NCBI RefSeq assembly: GCF_947507565.1
Contig: NC_089191.1
Location: 2,212,240-2,276,239 of the forward strand
Source of the DNA: Oscarella lobularis
Taxonomy: Eukaryota; Porifera; Homoscleromorpha; Homosclerophorida; Oscarellidae
Length of the DNA stretch: 64,000 bases
Direction: 5' to 3'
Shown here one piece after another: positions 1 through 13,900 of the stretch (position 1 is the first letter of the stretch; the number at the start of each line of letters is the position of its first letter). Made by a program: the position numbers and the translations under genes. Below the pieces are notes generated by a model. It worked only from the letters and a program-made list of their open reading frames with translations, was not told the origin of the DNA and did no database searches.

Positions 1-3000
1 TCAGGCCCTTAGAATCAAAGTTTAGGCCCTCAACTTTATCTTCAGGCTCTTAGAATCAAAGTTTAGGCCATCAACTTTGTCTTCAGGTCCTTAGAATCAA
101 AGTCTAAGCCCTCAACTTTATCTTCAGGTCCCTAGAATCAAAGTTTAGGCCCTCAACTTTATCTTCAGGTCCTTAGAATCAAACTCTAGGCCCTCAACTT
201 TATCTTCAGGTTCTTAGAATCAGAGTTTTCGCTCGGAACTTTAACTTCAGACGCTTAGAATCAAAGTTTGGGCCTTCAAATTTATCTTCAGGGTCTTAGA
301 ATTAGAGTTTAGGCCCTCAACTTTATCTTCAGGGCCTTAGAATAAAAGTTTAGTCTCTCAACTTTATCTTCAGGTCCTTAGAATAAAAGTGTAGGCCCTG
401 AACTTTATCTTCAGGTCCTTAGAATCAAAGTTTAGTCTCTCAACTTTATCTTCAGGTCCTTAGAATCAAAGTTTAGGCCCTCAACTTTATCTTCAGGTCC
501 TTAGAATCAGAGTTTTGGCCATGACCTTTATCTTCAGGCCGTTAGAATCAAGGTTTGAGCCTTCAACTTTATCTTCAGGGTCTTAGAATTAGAGTTTAGG
601 CCCTCAACTTTATCTTCAGGGCCTTAGAATAAAAGTTTAGGCCATCAACTTTATCTTCAGGTCCTTAGAATCAAAGTTTTGCCTCTGAACTTTAACTTCA
701 GACCCTTAGAATCAAAGTTCGGGCCTTCAAATTTCCCTTCAGGGCCTTAGAATCAAAGTTTAGGCCCTCAACTTTATCTTCAGGTCCTTAGAATCAAAGT
801 TTAGGCGCTCAACTTTATCTTCAGGCTCTTAGAATCAAAGTTTAGGCCCTCAACTCTATCTTCAGGTCCTTAGAATCAGAGTTTTGGCCATGACCTTTAT
901 CTTCAGGCCCTTAGAATCAATGTTTAGGCCCTCAACTTTATCTTCAGGCTCTTAGAATCAAAGTTTAGGCCATCAACTTTATCTTCAGGTCCATAGAATC
1001 AAAGTCTAAGCCCTCAACTTTATCTTCAGGTCCCTAGAATCAAAGTTTAGGCCCTCAACTTTATCTTCAGGTCCTTAGAATCAAAGTTTAGTCTCTCAAC
1101 TTTATCTTCAGGTCCTTAGAATCAAAATTTACGCGTTCAACTTTATCTTCAGGGCCTTAGAATCAGAGTTTAGGCCCTCAGCTTTATGTTCAGGACCTTA
1201 GAATCAAAATTTAGGCCCTCAACTTTATCTTCAGGTCCTTAGAATCAGAGTTTTGGCTATGACCTTTATCTTCAGGCCCTTAGAATCAAAGTTTAAGCCC
1301 TCAACTTTATCTTCAGGCTCTTAGAATCAAAGTTTAGGCCATCAACTTTATCTTCAGGTCCTTTGAATCAAAGTCTAAGCCCTCAACTTTATCTTCAGGT
1401 CCCTAGAATCAAAGTTTAGTCTCTCAACTTTATCTTCAGGTCCTTAGAATCGGAGTTTAGGCCCTCAACTTTATCTTTAGGCCCTTAGAATCAAAGTTTA
1501 CGCGTTCAACTTTATCTTCAGGGCCTTAGAATCAGAGTTTAGGCCCTCAACTTTATCTTCAGGGCCTTAGAATCAGAGTTTAGGTCCTCAACTTTATCTT
1601 CAGTTCCTTAGAATCAAAGTTTAGTCTCTCAACTTTATCTTCAGGTCCTTAGAATCAAAGTTTAGGTCCTCAACTTTATCTTCAGGTCCTTAGAATCAGA
1701 GTTTTGGCCATGACCCTTATCTTCAGGCCCTTAGAATCAATCTTTGGGCCTTCAACTTTATCTTCAGGGTCTTAGAATTAGAGTTTAGGCCCTCATCTTT
1801 ATCTTCAGGGCCTTAGAATAAAAGTTTAGGCCATCAACTTTATCTTCAGGTCATTAGAATCAAAGTCTAGGCCCTCAAATTTCTCTTCAGGGCCTTAGAA
1901 TCAAAGTTTTGGCCTTCAACTTTATCTTCAGGTCATTAGAATCAAAGTCTAGGCCCTCATCTTTATCTTCAGGCCCTTAGAATAAAAGTTTAGGCCCTCA
2001 ACTTTATCTTCAGGCTCTTAGAATCAAAGTTTAGGCCATCGTCTTTATCTTCAGGTCCTTAGAATCAAAGTCTAGGCCCTCAACTTTATCTTCAGGTCCT
2101 TAGAATCAGAGATTTGGCCATGACCCTTATCTTCAGGCCCTTAGAATCAATCTTTGGGCCTTCAACTTTATCTTCAGTGTGTTAGAATTAGAGTTTAGGC
2201 CCTCAACTTTATCTTCAGGGCCTTAGAATAAAAGTTTAGGCCATCAACTTTATCTTCAGGTCCTTAGAATCAAACTCTAGGCCCTCAACTTTATCTTCAT
2301 GTCCTTAGAATCAGAGTTTTGGCTCGGAACTTTAACTTCAGACGCTTAGAATCAAAGTTTGGGCCTTCAAATTTATCTTCAGGGTCTTAGAATTAGAGTT
2401 TAGGCCCTCAACTTTATCTTCAGGGCCTTAGAATAAAAGTTTAGTCTCTCAACTTTATCTTCAGGTCCTTAGAATAAAAGTTTAGGCCCTCAACTTTATC
2501 TTCAGGTCCTTAGAATCAAAGTTTAGGCCCTCAACTTTATCTTCAGGCTCTTAGAATCAAAGTTTAGGCCCTCAACTTTATCTTCAGGTCCTTAGAATCA
2601 GAGTTTAGGCCCTCAAGTTTATCTTCAGGGCCTTAGGATCAGAGTTTAGGCCCTCAACTTTATCTTCAGGTCCTTAGAATCAAAGTTTAGTCTCTCAACT
2701 TTATCTTCAGGTCCTTAGAATCAAAGTTTAGGCCCTCAACTTTATCTTCAGGTCCTTAGAATCAGAGTTTTGGCCATGACCTTTATCTTCAGGCCCTTAG
2801 AATCAAGGTTTGAGCCTTCAACTTTATCTTCAGGGTCTTAGAATTAGGGTTTAGGCCCTCAACTTTATCTTCAGGGCCTTAGAATAAAAGTTTAGGCCAT
2901 CAACTTTATCTTCAGGTCCTTAGAATCAAAGTTTTGCCTCTGAACTTTAACTTCAGACCCTTAGAATCAAAGTTCGGGCCTTCAAATTTCTCTTCAGGGC

Positions 3001-6000
3001 CTTAGAATCAAAGTTTAGGCCCTCAACTTTATCTTCAGGTCCTTAGAATCAAAGTTTAGGCGCTCAACTTTATCTTCAGGCTCTTAGAATCAAAGTTTAG
3101 GCCCTCAACTCTATCTTCAGGTCCTTAGAATCAGAGTTTTGGCCATGACCTTTATCTTCAGGCCCTTAGAATCAAAGTTTAGGCCCTCAACTTTATCTTC
3201 AGGCTCTTAGAATCAAAGTTTAGGCCATCAACTTTATCTTCAGGTCCATAGAATCAAAGTCTAAGCCCTCAACTTTATCTTCAGGTCCCTAGAATCAAAG
3301 TTTAGGCCCTCAACTTTATCTTCAGGTCCTTATAATCAAAGTTTAGTCTCTCAACTTTATCTTCAGGTCCTTAGAATCAAAGTTTACGCGTTCAACTTTA
3401 TCTTCAGGGCCTTAGAATCAGAGTTTAAGCCCTCAACTTTATGTTCAGGACCTTAGAATCAAAATTTAGGCCCTCAACTTTATCTTCAGGTCCTTAGAAT
3501 CAGAGTTTTGGCTATGACCTTTATCTTCAGGTCCTTAGAATAAAAATTTAGGCCCTCAACTTCATCTTCAGGTCCCTAGAATCAAAGTTTAGGCCCTCAA
3601 CTTTATCTTCATGTCCTTAGAATCAAAATTTAGGCCCTCAACTTCATCTTCAGGTCCCTAGAATCAAAGTTTAGTCTCTCAACTTTATCTTCAGGTCCTT
3701 AGAATCGGAGTTTAGGCCCTCAACTTTATCTTCAGGCCCTTAGAATCAAAGTTTACGCGTTCAACTTTATCTTCAGGGCCTTAGAATCAGAGTTTAGGCC
3801 CTCAACTTTATCTTCAGGGCCTTAGAATCAGACTTTAGGTCCTCAACTTTATCTTCAGGTCCCTAGAATCAAAGTTTAGGCCCTCAACTTTATCTTCAGG
3901 TCCTTAGAATCAGAGTTTTGGCCATGACCTTTATCTTCAGGCCCTTAGAATCAATGTTTGGGCCTTCAACTTTATCTTCAGGGTCTTAGAATTAGAGTTT
4001 AGGCCCTCAACTTTATCTTCAGGGCCTTAGAATAAAAGTTTAGGCCCTCAACTTTATCTTCAGGCCCTTAGAATCAAAGTTTACGCGTTCAACTTTATCT
4101 TCAGCGCCTTAGAATCAGAGTTTAAGCCCTCAACTTTATCTTCAGGGCCTTAGAATCAGAGTTTAGGTCCTCAACTTTATCTTCAGGTCCTTAGAATCAA
4201 AGTTTAGTCTCTCAACTTTATCTTCAGGTCCTTAGAATCAAAGTTTAGGCCCTCAACTTTATCTTCAGGTCCTTAGAATCAGAGTTTTGGCCATGACCCT
4301 TATCTTCAGGCCCTTACAATCAATCTTTGGGCCTTCAACTTTATCTTCAGGGCCTTAGAATAAATGTTTAGGCCATCAACTTTATCTTCAGGTCATTAGA
4401 ATCAAAGTCTAGGCCCTCAAATTTCTCTTCAGGGCCTTAGAATCAAAGTTATGGCCTTCAACTTTATCTTCAGGTCATTAGAATCAAAGTCTAGGCCCTC
4501 AAGTTTATCTTCAGGGCCTTAGAATCAGAGTTTAGGCCCTCAACTTTATCTTCAGGCCCTTAGAATCAAAGTCTAGGCCCTCATCTTTATCTTCAGGCCC
4601 TTAGAATAAAAGTTTAGGCCCTCAACTTTATCTTCAGGCTCTTAGAATCAAAGTTTAGGCCATCGACTTTATCTTCAGGTGCTTAGAATCAGAGATTTGG
4701 CCCTGAACTTTAACTTCAGACCCTTAGAATCAAAGTTTGGGCCTTCAAATTTCTCTTCAGGGCCTTAGAATCAAAGTTTAGGCCTTCAACTTTATCTTCA
4801 GGGCCTTACAATCAGAGTTTAGGCCCTCAACTTCATCTTCAGGTCCCTAGAATCAAAGTTTAGGCCCTCAACTTTATCTTCAGTGCCTTAGTATCAGAGT
4901 TTAGGCCCTCAACTTTATCTTCAGGTCCTTAGAATCAAAGTTTAGTCTCTCAACTTTATCTTCAAGTCCTTAGAATCGGAGTTTAGGCCCTCAACTTTAT
5001 CTTCAGGCCCTTAGAATCAAAGTTTAGGCGTTCAACTTTATCTTCAGGGCCTTAGAGTCAAAGTTTAGGCCCTCAACTTTATCTTCAGGTCCTTAGAATC
5101 AAAGTTTAGTCTCTCAACTTTTTCTTCAGGTCCTGAGAATCAGAGTTTTGGCCCTGAACTTTAACTTCAGACCCTTAGAATCAAAGTTTGGGCCTTCAAA
5201 TTTCTCTTGAGGGCCTTAGAATCAAAGTTTAGGCCCTCAACTTTATCCTCAGGTCCTTAGAATCAAAGTTTAGTCTCTCAACTTTATCTTCAGGTCCTTA
5301 GAATCGAAGTTTAGGCCCTCAACTTTATCTTCAGGTCCTTAGAATCAGAGTTTTGGCCATGACCTTTATCTTCAGGCCCTTAGAATCAATGTTTGGGCCT
5401 TCAACTTTATCTTCAGGGTCTTAGAATTAGAGTTTAGGCCCTCAACTTTATCTTCAGGGCCTTAGAATAAAAGTTTAGGCCATCAACTTTATCTTCAGGT
5501 CATTAGAATCAAAGTCTAGGTCCTCAACTTTATCTTCAGGCTCTTAGAATCAAAGTTTAGGCCCTCAACTTTATCCTCAGGTCCTTAGAATCAATGTTTG
5601 GGCCTTCAACTTTATCTTCAGGGTCTTAGAATTAGAGTTTAGGCCCTCAACTTTATCTTTAGCTCCTTAGAATCAAAGTTTAGACCCTCAACTTTATCTT
5701 CAGGTCCTTAGAATGAAAGTTTAGTCTCTCAACTTTATCTTCAGGTCCTTAGAATCGGAGTTTAGGCCCTCAACTTTATCTTCAAGTCCTTAGAATCAAA
5801 GTTTAGGACCTCAACTTTATCTTCAGGCCCTTAGAATCAAAGTTTAGGCGTTCAACTTTATCTTCAGGTCCTTAGAATCGAAGTTTAGGCCCTCAACTTT
5901 ATCTTCAGGTCCTTAGAATCAGAGTTTTGGCCATGACCTTTATCTTCAGGCCCTTAGAATCAATGTTTGGGCCTTCAACTTTATCTTCAGGGTCTTAGAA

Positions 6001-6654
6001 TTAGAGTTTAGGCCCTCAACTTTATCTTCAGGGCCTTAGAATAAAAGTTTAGGCCATCAACTTTATCTTCAGGTCATTAGAATCAAAGTCTAGGTCCTCA
6101 ACTTTATCTTCAGGCTCTTAGAATCAAAGTTTAGGCCCTCAACTTTATCCTCAGGTCCTTAGAATCAATGTTTGGGCCTTCAACTTTATCTTCAGGGTCT
6201 TAGAATTAGAGTTTAGGCCCTCAACTTTATCTTTAGCTCCTTAGAATCAAAGTTTAGACCCTCAACTTTATCTTCAGGTCCTTAGAATGAAAGTTTAGTC
6301 TCTCAACTTTATCTTCAGGTCCTTAGAATCGGAGTTTAGGCCCTCAACTTTATCTTCAAGTCCTTAGAATCAAAGTTTAGGACCTCAACTTTATCTTCAG
6401 GCCCTTAGAATCAAAGTTTAGGCGTTCAACTTTTTCTTCAGGCTCTTAGAATCAAAGTTTAGGCCCTCAACTTTATCCTCATGTCCTTAGAATCAATGTT
6501 TGGGCCTTCAACTTTATCTTCAGGGTCTTAGAATTAGAGTTTAGGCCCTCAACTTTATCTTTAGCTCCTTAGAATCAAAGTTTAGACCCTCAACTTTATC
6601 TTCAGGTCCTTAGAATGAAAGTTTAGGCTCTCAACTTTATCTTCAGGGCCTTAG
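1..6654. repeat. 41-bp satellite A, array 1
   Basis: This is a tandem array of about 162 copies of a 41-bp AT-rich monomer containing TTAGAATCAAAG and GGCCCTCAACTTTATC. Monomers differ by scattered substitutions (for example GTCTCTCAAC, GGCCATGACC, GGCGTTCAAC). The variants repeat in order, which reveals higher-order units: the AGGTTTGAGC variant recurs 2,255 bp apart (551 and 2806, exactly 55 monomers), the AGCTCCTTAG variant 574 bp apart (5661 and 6235, 14 monomers), and then 328 bp later (8 monomers). No frame is coding-like. The array ends mid-monomer at an abrupt junction with satellite B. Confidence 0.97.
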
Positions 6655-7479
6655 CTAGCCCGTGTAAGTTCGCTGTAATTTATTACAGGAGAGACCCGTT
6701 GGCTAACCCCGTGTAATTTCGCTGTAATTTATTATTAGGAGAGACCCGTTGGCTAGCCCCCTGTAATTTGGCTGTAACTTTTTACAGGAGAGACCCGTTG
6801 GCTAGCCCCTTGTAAGTTGGCTGTGATTTATTCCAGGAGAGACCCATTGGCTAGCCCTTATAAATTCGCTGTAATTTATTACAGGAGATACCCGTTAGCT
6901 AGCCTCTGTAATTTCGCTGTAATTTATTACAGGAGAGACCCGTTGGCTAACCTCCTGTAATTTTGCTGTAATTTATTACAGGAGAGACCCGTTTGCTAAC
7001 CCCCTGTAATTTCGCTGTAATTTATTACAGGAGAGACCCGTTTGCTAACCCCAAGTAATTTCGCTGTAATTTATTACAGGAGAGACCCGTTGGCTAACCC
7101 CCTGTAAATTCGTTGTAATTTATTACATGAGAGACCCGTTGGCTAGCCCCTGTAAGTTCGCTGTAATTTATTACAGGAGAGACCCTTTTGCTAGCCCCTG
7201 TAATTTCGCTGTTATTTCTTACAGGAGAGACCCGTTGGCTAGCCCCTGTAATTTCGCTGTAATTTATTACAGGAGAGACTTGTTTGCTAACCCCCTGTAA
7301 TTTCGCTGTAATTTTTTACAGGAGAGACGGTTTGGCTAACCTCCTGTAATTTTGCTGTAATTTATTACAGGAGAGACCCTTTGGCTAACCCTTCTAGTTT
7401 CGCTCTAATTTATTACAGGAGAGACCCTTTGGCTACCCCTGTAATTTCGCTGTAATTTATTACAGGAGAAACCCGTTGG
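6655..7479. repeat. 49-bp satellite B, array 1
   Basis: About 17 tandem copies of a 48-50-bp monomer with core CTGTAATTTATTACAGGAGA, followed by GACCCGTTGGCTA and a C-run. The core is an inverted repeat (CTGTAA / TTACAG around TTTA). Length differences come mainly from the number of C residues in CTAACCCC(C). The array enters from satellite A at CCTTAG/CTAGCC and exits back to A at CCGTTGGG/CCCTCAAC. Confidence 0.96.
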
Positions 7480-9474
7480 GCCCTCAACTTTATCTTCAAT
7501 GCCTTAGAATCGAAGTTTCCGCCCTCAACTTTATCTTCAGGGCCTTAGAAACAGAGTTGAGGCCCTCAACTTTATCTTGAGCTCCTTAGAATCAAAGTTT
7601 AAGCCCGTAATTTTAACTTTAGGACCTTAGAATCAAAGTTTAGGCCCTCATCTTTATCTTCAGAACCTTAAAATCGAAGTTTATGCCCTCAACTTTATCT
7701 TCAAGGCCTTAGAATCAAAGTTTAGGCCCTCATCTTTATCTTCAGGGCCTTAGAATCAATTTTTACGCCCTCAACTTATCTTCAGGTCCTTGGAATCAAA
7801 GTTTAGGCCCTCAACTTTATCTTCTCGTCCTTAGAATCAAAGTTGAGGCCCTCAACTTTATCTTGAGCTCCTTAGAATCAAAGTTTAAGCCCGTAATTTT
7901 AACTTTAGGACCTTAGAATCAAAGTTTAGGCCCTCATCTTTATCTTCAGAACCTTAAAATCGAAGTTTATGCCCTCAACTTTATCTTCAAGGCCTTAGAA
8001 TCAAAGTTTAGGCCATCAACTTTATCTTCACGTCCTTAGAATCAGAGTTTTGGCCTTGAACTTTAACTTCAGACCTTTAGAATCAAAGTTTTGGCCTTCA
8101 AATTTCTCTTCAAGGCCTTAGAATCAAAGTTTAGGCCTTCAACTTTATCTTCAGGGCCTTAGAATCAAAGTCTAGGCCCTCAAGTTTATCTTCAGGGCCT
8201 TAGAATCAGAGTTTAGGCCCTCAACTTTATCTTCAGGTCCTCAGAATCAAAATTTAGGCCCTCAACTTTATCTTCAGGTCCTTAGAATCAGAGTTTTGGC
8301 CCTGAACTTTAACTTCAGACCCTTAGAATCAAAGTTTTGGCCTTCAAATTTCTCTTCAGGGCCTTAGAATCAAAGTTTAGGCCTTCAACTTTATCTTCAG
8401 GTCCTTAGAATCAAAGTCTAGGCCCTCAACTTTATCTTCAGGGCCTTAGAATCAGAGTTTAAGCCCTCAACTTTATCTTCAGGTCCTTAGAATCAAAAAT
8501 TAGGCCCTCAACTTCATCTTCAGGTCCCTAGAATCAAAGTTTAGGCCCTCAACTTTATCTTCAGGTCCTTAGAATCAAAGTTTAGGCCCTCAACTTTATC
8601 TTCAGGCCCTTAGAATCAAAGTTTAGGCGTTCAACTTTATCTTCAGGGCTTTAGAATCAAAGTTTAGGCGTTCAACTTTATCTTCAGGCCCTTAGAATCA
8701 AAGTTTAGGCGATCAACTTTATCTTCAAGTCCTTAGAATCAAAGTTTAGGCCCTCAACTTTATCTTCAGGCTCTTAGAATCAAAGTTTAGGCCCTCAACT
8801 TTATCTTCAGGTCCTTAGAATCAGAATTTTGGTCATGACCTTTATCTTCAGGCCCTTAGAATCAATGTTTGGGCCTTCAACTTTATCTTCAGGGCCTTAG
8901 AATCAGAGTTTAGGCCCTCAACTTTATCTTCAGGCCCTTAGAATAAAAGTTTAGGCCATTAACTTTATCTTAAGGCTCTTAGAATCAAAGTTTAGGCGAT
9001 CAACTTTATCTTAAGGTCCTTAGAATCAAAGTTTAGGGCATCAACTTTATCTTAAGGTCCTTAGAATCAAAGTTTCGGCCCTCAACGTTATCTTCGGGTC
9101 CTTAGAATCAAAGTTTAGTCTCTCAACTTTATCTTCATCTCCTTAGAATCAGAGTTTAGGCCCTCAACTTTATCTTCAGGTTCTTAGAATCAGAGTTTTG
9201 GCCCTGAACTTTAACTTCAGACCCTTAGAATCAAAGTTAGGGCCTTCAAATTTCTCTTCAGCACCTTAGAATCAAAGTTTAGACCCTCAACTTTATCTTC
9301 AAGTCCTTAGAATCAAAGTTTAGTTTCTGAATTTTATCTTCAGGTCCTTAGAATCGGAGTTTAGGCGTTCAATTTTATCTTCAAGTCCTTAGAATCAAAG
9401 TTTAGGACCTCAACTTTATCTTCAGGCCCTTAGAATCAAATTTTAGGCGTTCAACTTTATCTTCAGGGCCTTAG
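7480..9474. repeat. 41-bp satellite A, array 2
   Basis: About 49 copies of the same 41-bp monomer as array 1. A run with AAGCCCGTAATTTTAACTTT and ATGCCCTCAAC variants occurs twice in the first 500 bp, so a short local duplication is visible. The 3' end repeats exactly the A-to-B junction seen at 6654. Confidence 0.96.
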
Positions 9475-10593
9475 CTAGCCCGTGTAAGTTCGCTGTAATT
9501 TATTACAGGAGAGATCCTTTGGCTAACCCCGTGTAATTTCGCTGTAATTTATTATTAGGATAGACCCGTTGTCTAGCCCCTGTAATTTCGCTGTAATTTA
9601 TTCCAGGAGAGACCCGTTGGCTAGCCCCCTGTAATTTGGCTGTAACTTTTTACAGGAGAGACCCGTTGGCTAGCCCCTTGTAAGTTGGCTGTAATTTATT
9701 CCAGGAGAGACCCATTGGCTAGCCCCTATAAATTCGCTGTAATTTATTACAGGAGAGACCCGTTGGCTAACCCCCTGTAATTTCTCTGTAGTTTATTACA
9801 GGAGACACCCGTTGGCTAGCCCCCTGTAAATTCGCTGTAATTTATTACAGGAGATACCCGTTTGCTAACCCCAAGTAATTTCGCTGTAATTTATTACAGG
9901 AGAGACCCGTTGGCTAACCCCCTGTAATTTCGCTGTAATTTATTACAGAAGAGACCCGTTGGCTAGCCCCTGTAAATTCGCTGTAATTTATTACAGGAGA
10001 GACCCGTTGGCTAGCCCCCTGTAACTTCGCTGTAATTTATTGCAGGAGAGACCCGTTGGCTAGCCCCTGTAAGTTCGCTGTAATTTATTACAGGAGAGAC
10101 CCTTTTGCTAGCCCCTGTAATTTCGCTGTAATTTATTACAGGAAAGACCCGTTGGCTATCCCCCTGTAATTTTGCTGTAATTTATTACAGGAGAGACTTG
10201 TTTGCTAACCCCCTGTAATTTCGCTGTAATTTATTACAGGAGAGACTTTTTTGCTAACCCCCTGTAATTTTGCTGTAATTTATTACAGGAGAGACCCTTT
10301 GGCTAGCCCCTGTAATTTCGCTGTAATTTATTACAGGAGAGACCCGTTTGCTAACCCCCTGTAATCTCGCTGCAATTTATTACAGGAGAGACCCGTTTGC
10401 TAACACCCTGTAATTTCGCTGTAGTTTATTACAGGAGAGACCCGTTTGCTAACCCCCTGTAATTTCGCTGTAGTTTATTACAGGACAGACCCTTTGGCTA
10501 GCCCCTGTAATTTCGCTTTAATTTATTACAGGAGAGACCCTTTGGCTAGCCCCGGTAGTTTCGCTCTAATTTATTACAGGAGAGACCCGTTGG
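9475..10593. repeat. 49-bp satellite B, array 2
   Basis: About 23 copies of the 49-bp monomer. It opens with the same CTAGCCCGTGTAAGTTCGC variant as array 1 and closes with the same CCGTTGGG/CCCTCAAC exit. The two B arrays therefore descend from one duplicated A-B-A segment rather than independent insertions. Local open frames here are a by-product of the repeat. Confidence 0.96.
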
Positions 10594-10864
10594 GCCCTCA
10601 ACTTTATCTTCAGGGCCTTAGAATCAATTTCTAGGCCCTGAAGTTTATCTTCAGGGCCTTAGAATCAGAGTTTAGGCCCTCAACTTTATCTTCAGGCCCT
10701 TAGAATCAAAGTTTAGGCCATCAACTTTATCTTCAGGCCCTTAGAATCAAAGTCTAGGCCCTCAAATTTATCTTCAGGCCCTTAGAATAAAACTTTAGGC
10801 CCTCAACTTTATCTTCAGGCCCTTAGAATCAAAGTTTAGGCCATCAACTTTATCTTCAGGTCCT
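10594..10864. repeat. 41-bp satellite A, array 3
   Basis: Six to seven copies of the 41-bp monomer between satellite B and the spacer that precedes satellite C. The last copy is truncated after TTCAGGTCCTT. Confidence 0.95.
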
Positions 10865-10911
10865 TTGTAGCCGTTGTGGTAGTTCTTGTAGTTGTAGCCG
10901 TTGTAGTTTCT
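10865..10911. other. Short spacer between satellites A and C
   Basis: A 47-bp G/T-rich segment in which TGTAGCCGTTGT occurs twice with GTAGTTCTTG between. It matches neither neighbouring satellite. It may be a remnant of the DNA into which satellite C expanded. No gene signal is visible. Confidence 0.6.
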
Positions 10912-13900
10912 TGCCGGAATATATACACCGCTTGCCGGAATATATACACCGCCTGCCGGAATATGTACACCGCCTGCCGGCGGAGTACGTACACCGCTTG
11001 CCGGAATATATACATCGCCTTCCGGAATATATACACCGCTTGCCGGCGGAGTACGTACACGCCTGACTGTATATATACACCGCCTTCCGGCGGAGTACGC
11101 ACACTGCCTTCCGGAATATATACACCGCTTGCCGTAATATATACACCGCCTGCCTCCGGAGTATGTACACCGCTTGCCGTAATATATACACCGCTTGCCG
11201 TAATATATACACCGCTTGCCGGAATATATAAAAAGCCTGCCGGTGGAGTACGTACACTGCCTTCCGGAATATATACACCGCTTTCCGGAATATATACACC
11301 GCCTTCCGGCGGAGTACGTACACCGCTTGCCGGAATATATATAAACCGCCTGCTGGAATATATACACCGCCTGCCGGCGGAGTACGTACACCGCTTGCCG
11401 TAATATATACACCGCCTGCTGGCAGAGTACGTACACGCTTGCAGGAATATATACACCGCCTGCCGGCGGAGTACGTACACGCCTGCCGGAATATATACAA
11501 CGCCTGTCGGCAAAGTACGTACACTGCCTTCCGGAATATATACAATGCTTGCCGGAATATATACACCGCCTCCGGCGGAGTACGTACACGCCTGCCGGAA
11601 TATATACACCGCCTGCCCGCGGAGTATGTGCACCGCTTGCCGTAATATATACACCGCCTGCCTTCGGAGTATATACACCACTTGCCGTAATATATACACC
11701 GCCTGCCGGCGAAGTACGTACACCGCTTGCCGTAATATATACAAAGCCTGCCGGCGGAGTACGTACACCGCTTGCCGGAATATATACAAAGCCTGCCGGC
11801 GGAGTACGTACACCGCTTGCCGGAATATATAGAACGCCTGTCGGCAAAGTACGTACGCTGCCTTCCGGAATATATACACCGCTCTCCGGAGTATATACAC
11901 CGCCTGCCGGCGGAGAACGTACACGCCTGCGGGTGTATATACACCGCCTTCCGGCGGAGTACGTACACTGCCTTTCGGAATATATACACCGTTTTCCGGA
12001 ATATATACACCGCCTGCCGGCGGAGTACGTACACCGCCTGCCAGAATATATACACCGCCTGCCAAAATATCTACACCGCTTGCCGGAATATATACTCCGC
12101 CTGCTGGTGGAGTACGTTCACCGCCTGCCGGAATATCTACACCGCCTTCCGGAATATATACACAGCCTGCTTGCGGAGTACTTACACCGCTTTCCGGAAT
12201 ATATACACAGCCTGCCGGAATATATACACCGCCTGCTGGCGGAGTAGGTACACTGCCTGCCAGAATATATACCCCGCCTGCCAAAATATCTACACCGCCT
12301 GCCAGAATATCTACACCGCCTGCTGGCGGAGTACGTGCACAACTTGACGGAATATATGCACCGCCTGCTGGAGGAGTACGTACACCGCCTCCCAGAATAT
12401 ATACACCGCCTGCTGGCGTAGTACGTACACCGCTTGCCGGAAAATATACACCACCTGCTGGCTGAGTACTTACACCGCCTGCCAGAATATATACACCGCC
12501 TGCCTGAATATATACACCGCCTGCCGGAATATATACACCGCCTTCCGACGGAGTACGTACCGCGCCTTCCAGAATATATACACCGCCTGCCGGCGGAGTA
12601 CGTACACCGCCTGCCAGAATATCTACACCGCCTGCCGGCAGAGTACGTACACCGCCTGCCGGAATATATACACCGCCTGCCGGAATATATACACCGCCTT
12701 CCGACGGAGTACGTACCCCGCCTGCCAGAATATATACACCGCCTGCCGGCGGAGTACGTACACCGCCTGCCAGAATATCTACACCGCCTGCCGGCGGAGT
12801 ACGTACACCGCCTGCCGGAATATATACACCGCCTGCCGGAAAATATACACCGCTTGCCGGAAAATATACACCACCTGCTGGCTGAGTACTTACACCGCCT
12901 GCCAGAATATATACACCGCCTGCCTGAATATATACACCGCCTGCCGGAATATATACACCGCCTTCCGACGGAGTACGTACCCCGCCTGCCAGAATATATA
13001 CACCGCCTGCCGGCGGAGTACGTACACCGCCTGCCAGAATATCTACACCGCCTGCCGGCGGAGTACGTACACCGCCTGCCGGAATATATACACCGCCTGC
13101 CGGAATATATACACCGCTTGCCGGAATATATACACCGCCTGCCGGCGGAGTACGTACCCCGCCTGCCAGAATATATACACCGCCTGCCAGAATATCTACA
13201 CCGCCTGCCGGAATACACCGCCTGCCGGAATATATACACCGCCTCTTGCGGAGTACGTACACCGCCTGCCGGAATATATACACCGCCTGCCGGAATACAT
13301 ACACCGCCTGCTGGCGGAGTACTTACACCGCCTGCCAGAATATATACACCGCCTGCTGGCGGAGTACGTACACCGCCTGCCGGAATATATACACCGCCTG
13401 CAGGAATACACCGCCTGCCAGAATATCTACGCCGCCCTCTGGCGGAGTACGTACACCGCTTGCCGGAATATATACGCCGCCTGCCGGAATATCTACGCCG
13501 CCTGCCGGCAGAGTACGTACACCGCCTGCCAGAATATATACACCGCCTGCCAGATTATATACACCGCCTGCCGGCGGAGTACGTACATCGAATGCCGGCG
13601 GAGTACGTACACCGCCTGCTAAAATATCTACTCCGCCTACTGGCGGAGTACGTACACCGCTTTCCGGAATATATACACCGCCTGCCGGAATATATACACC
13701 GACTGGTGGCGGAGAAGGTACACCGCTTGCCGGAATATATACACCGCCTGCTGGCGGAGTACGTACGCCGCCTGCGAGAATATATACACCGCCTGCCGGC
13801 GGAGTACGTACACCGCCTGCCAGAATATATACACCGCCTGCAGGCGGAGTACTTACACCGCCTGCCAAAATATATACACCGCCTGCAGACGGAGTACGTA

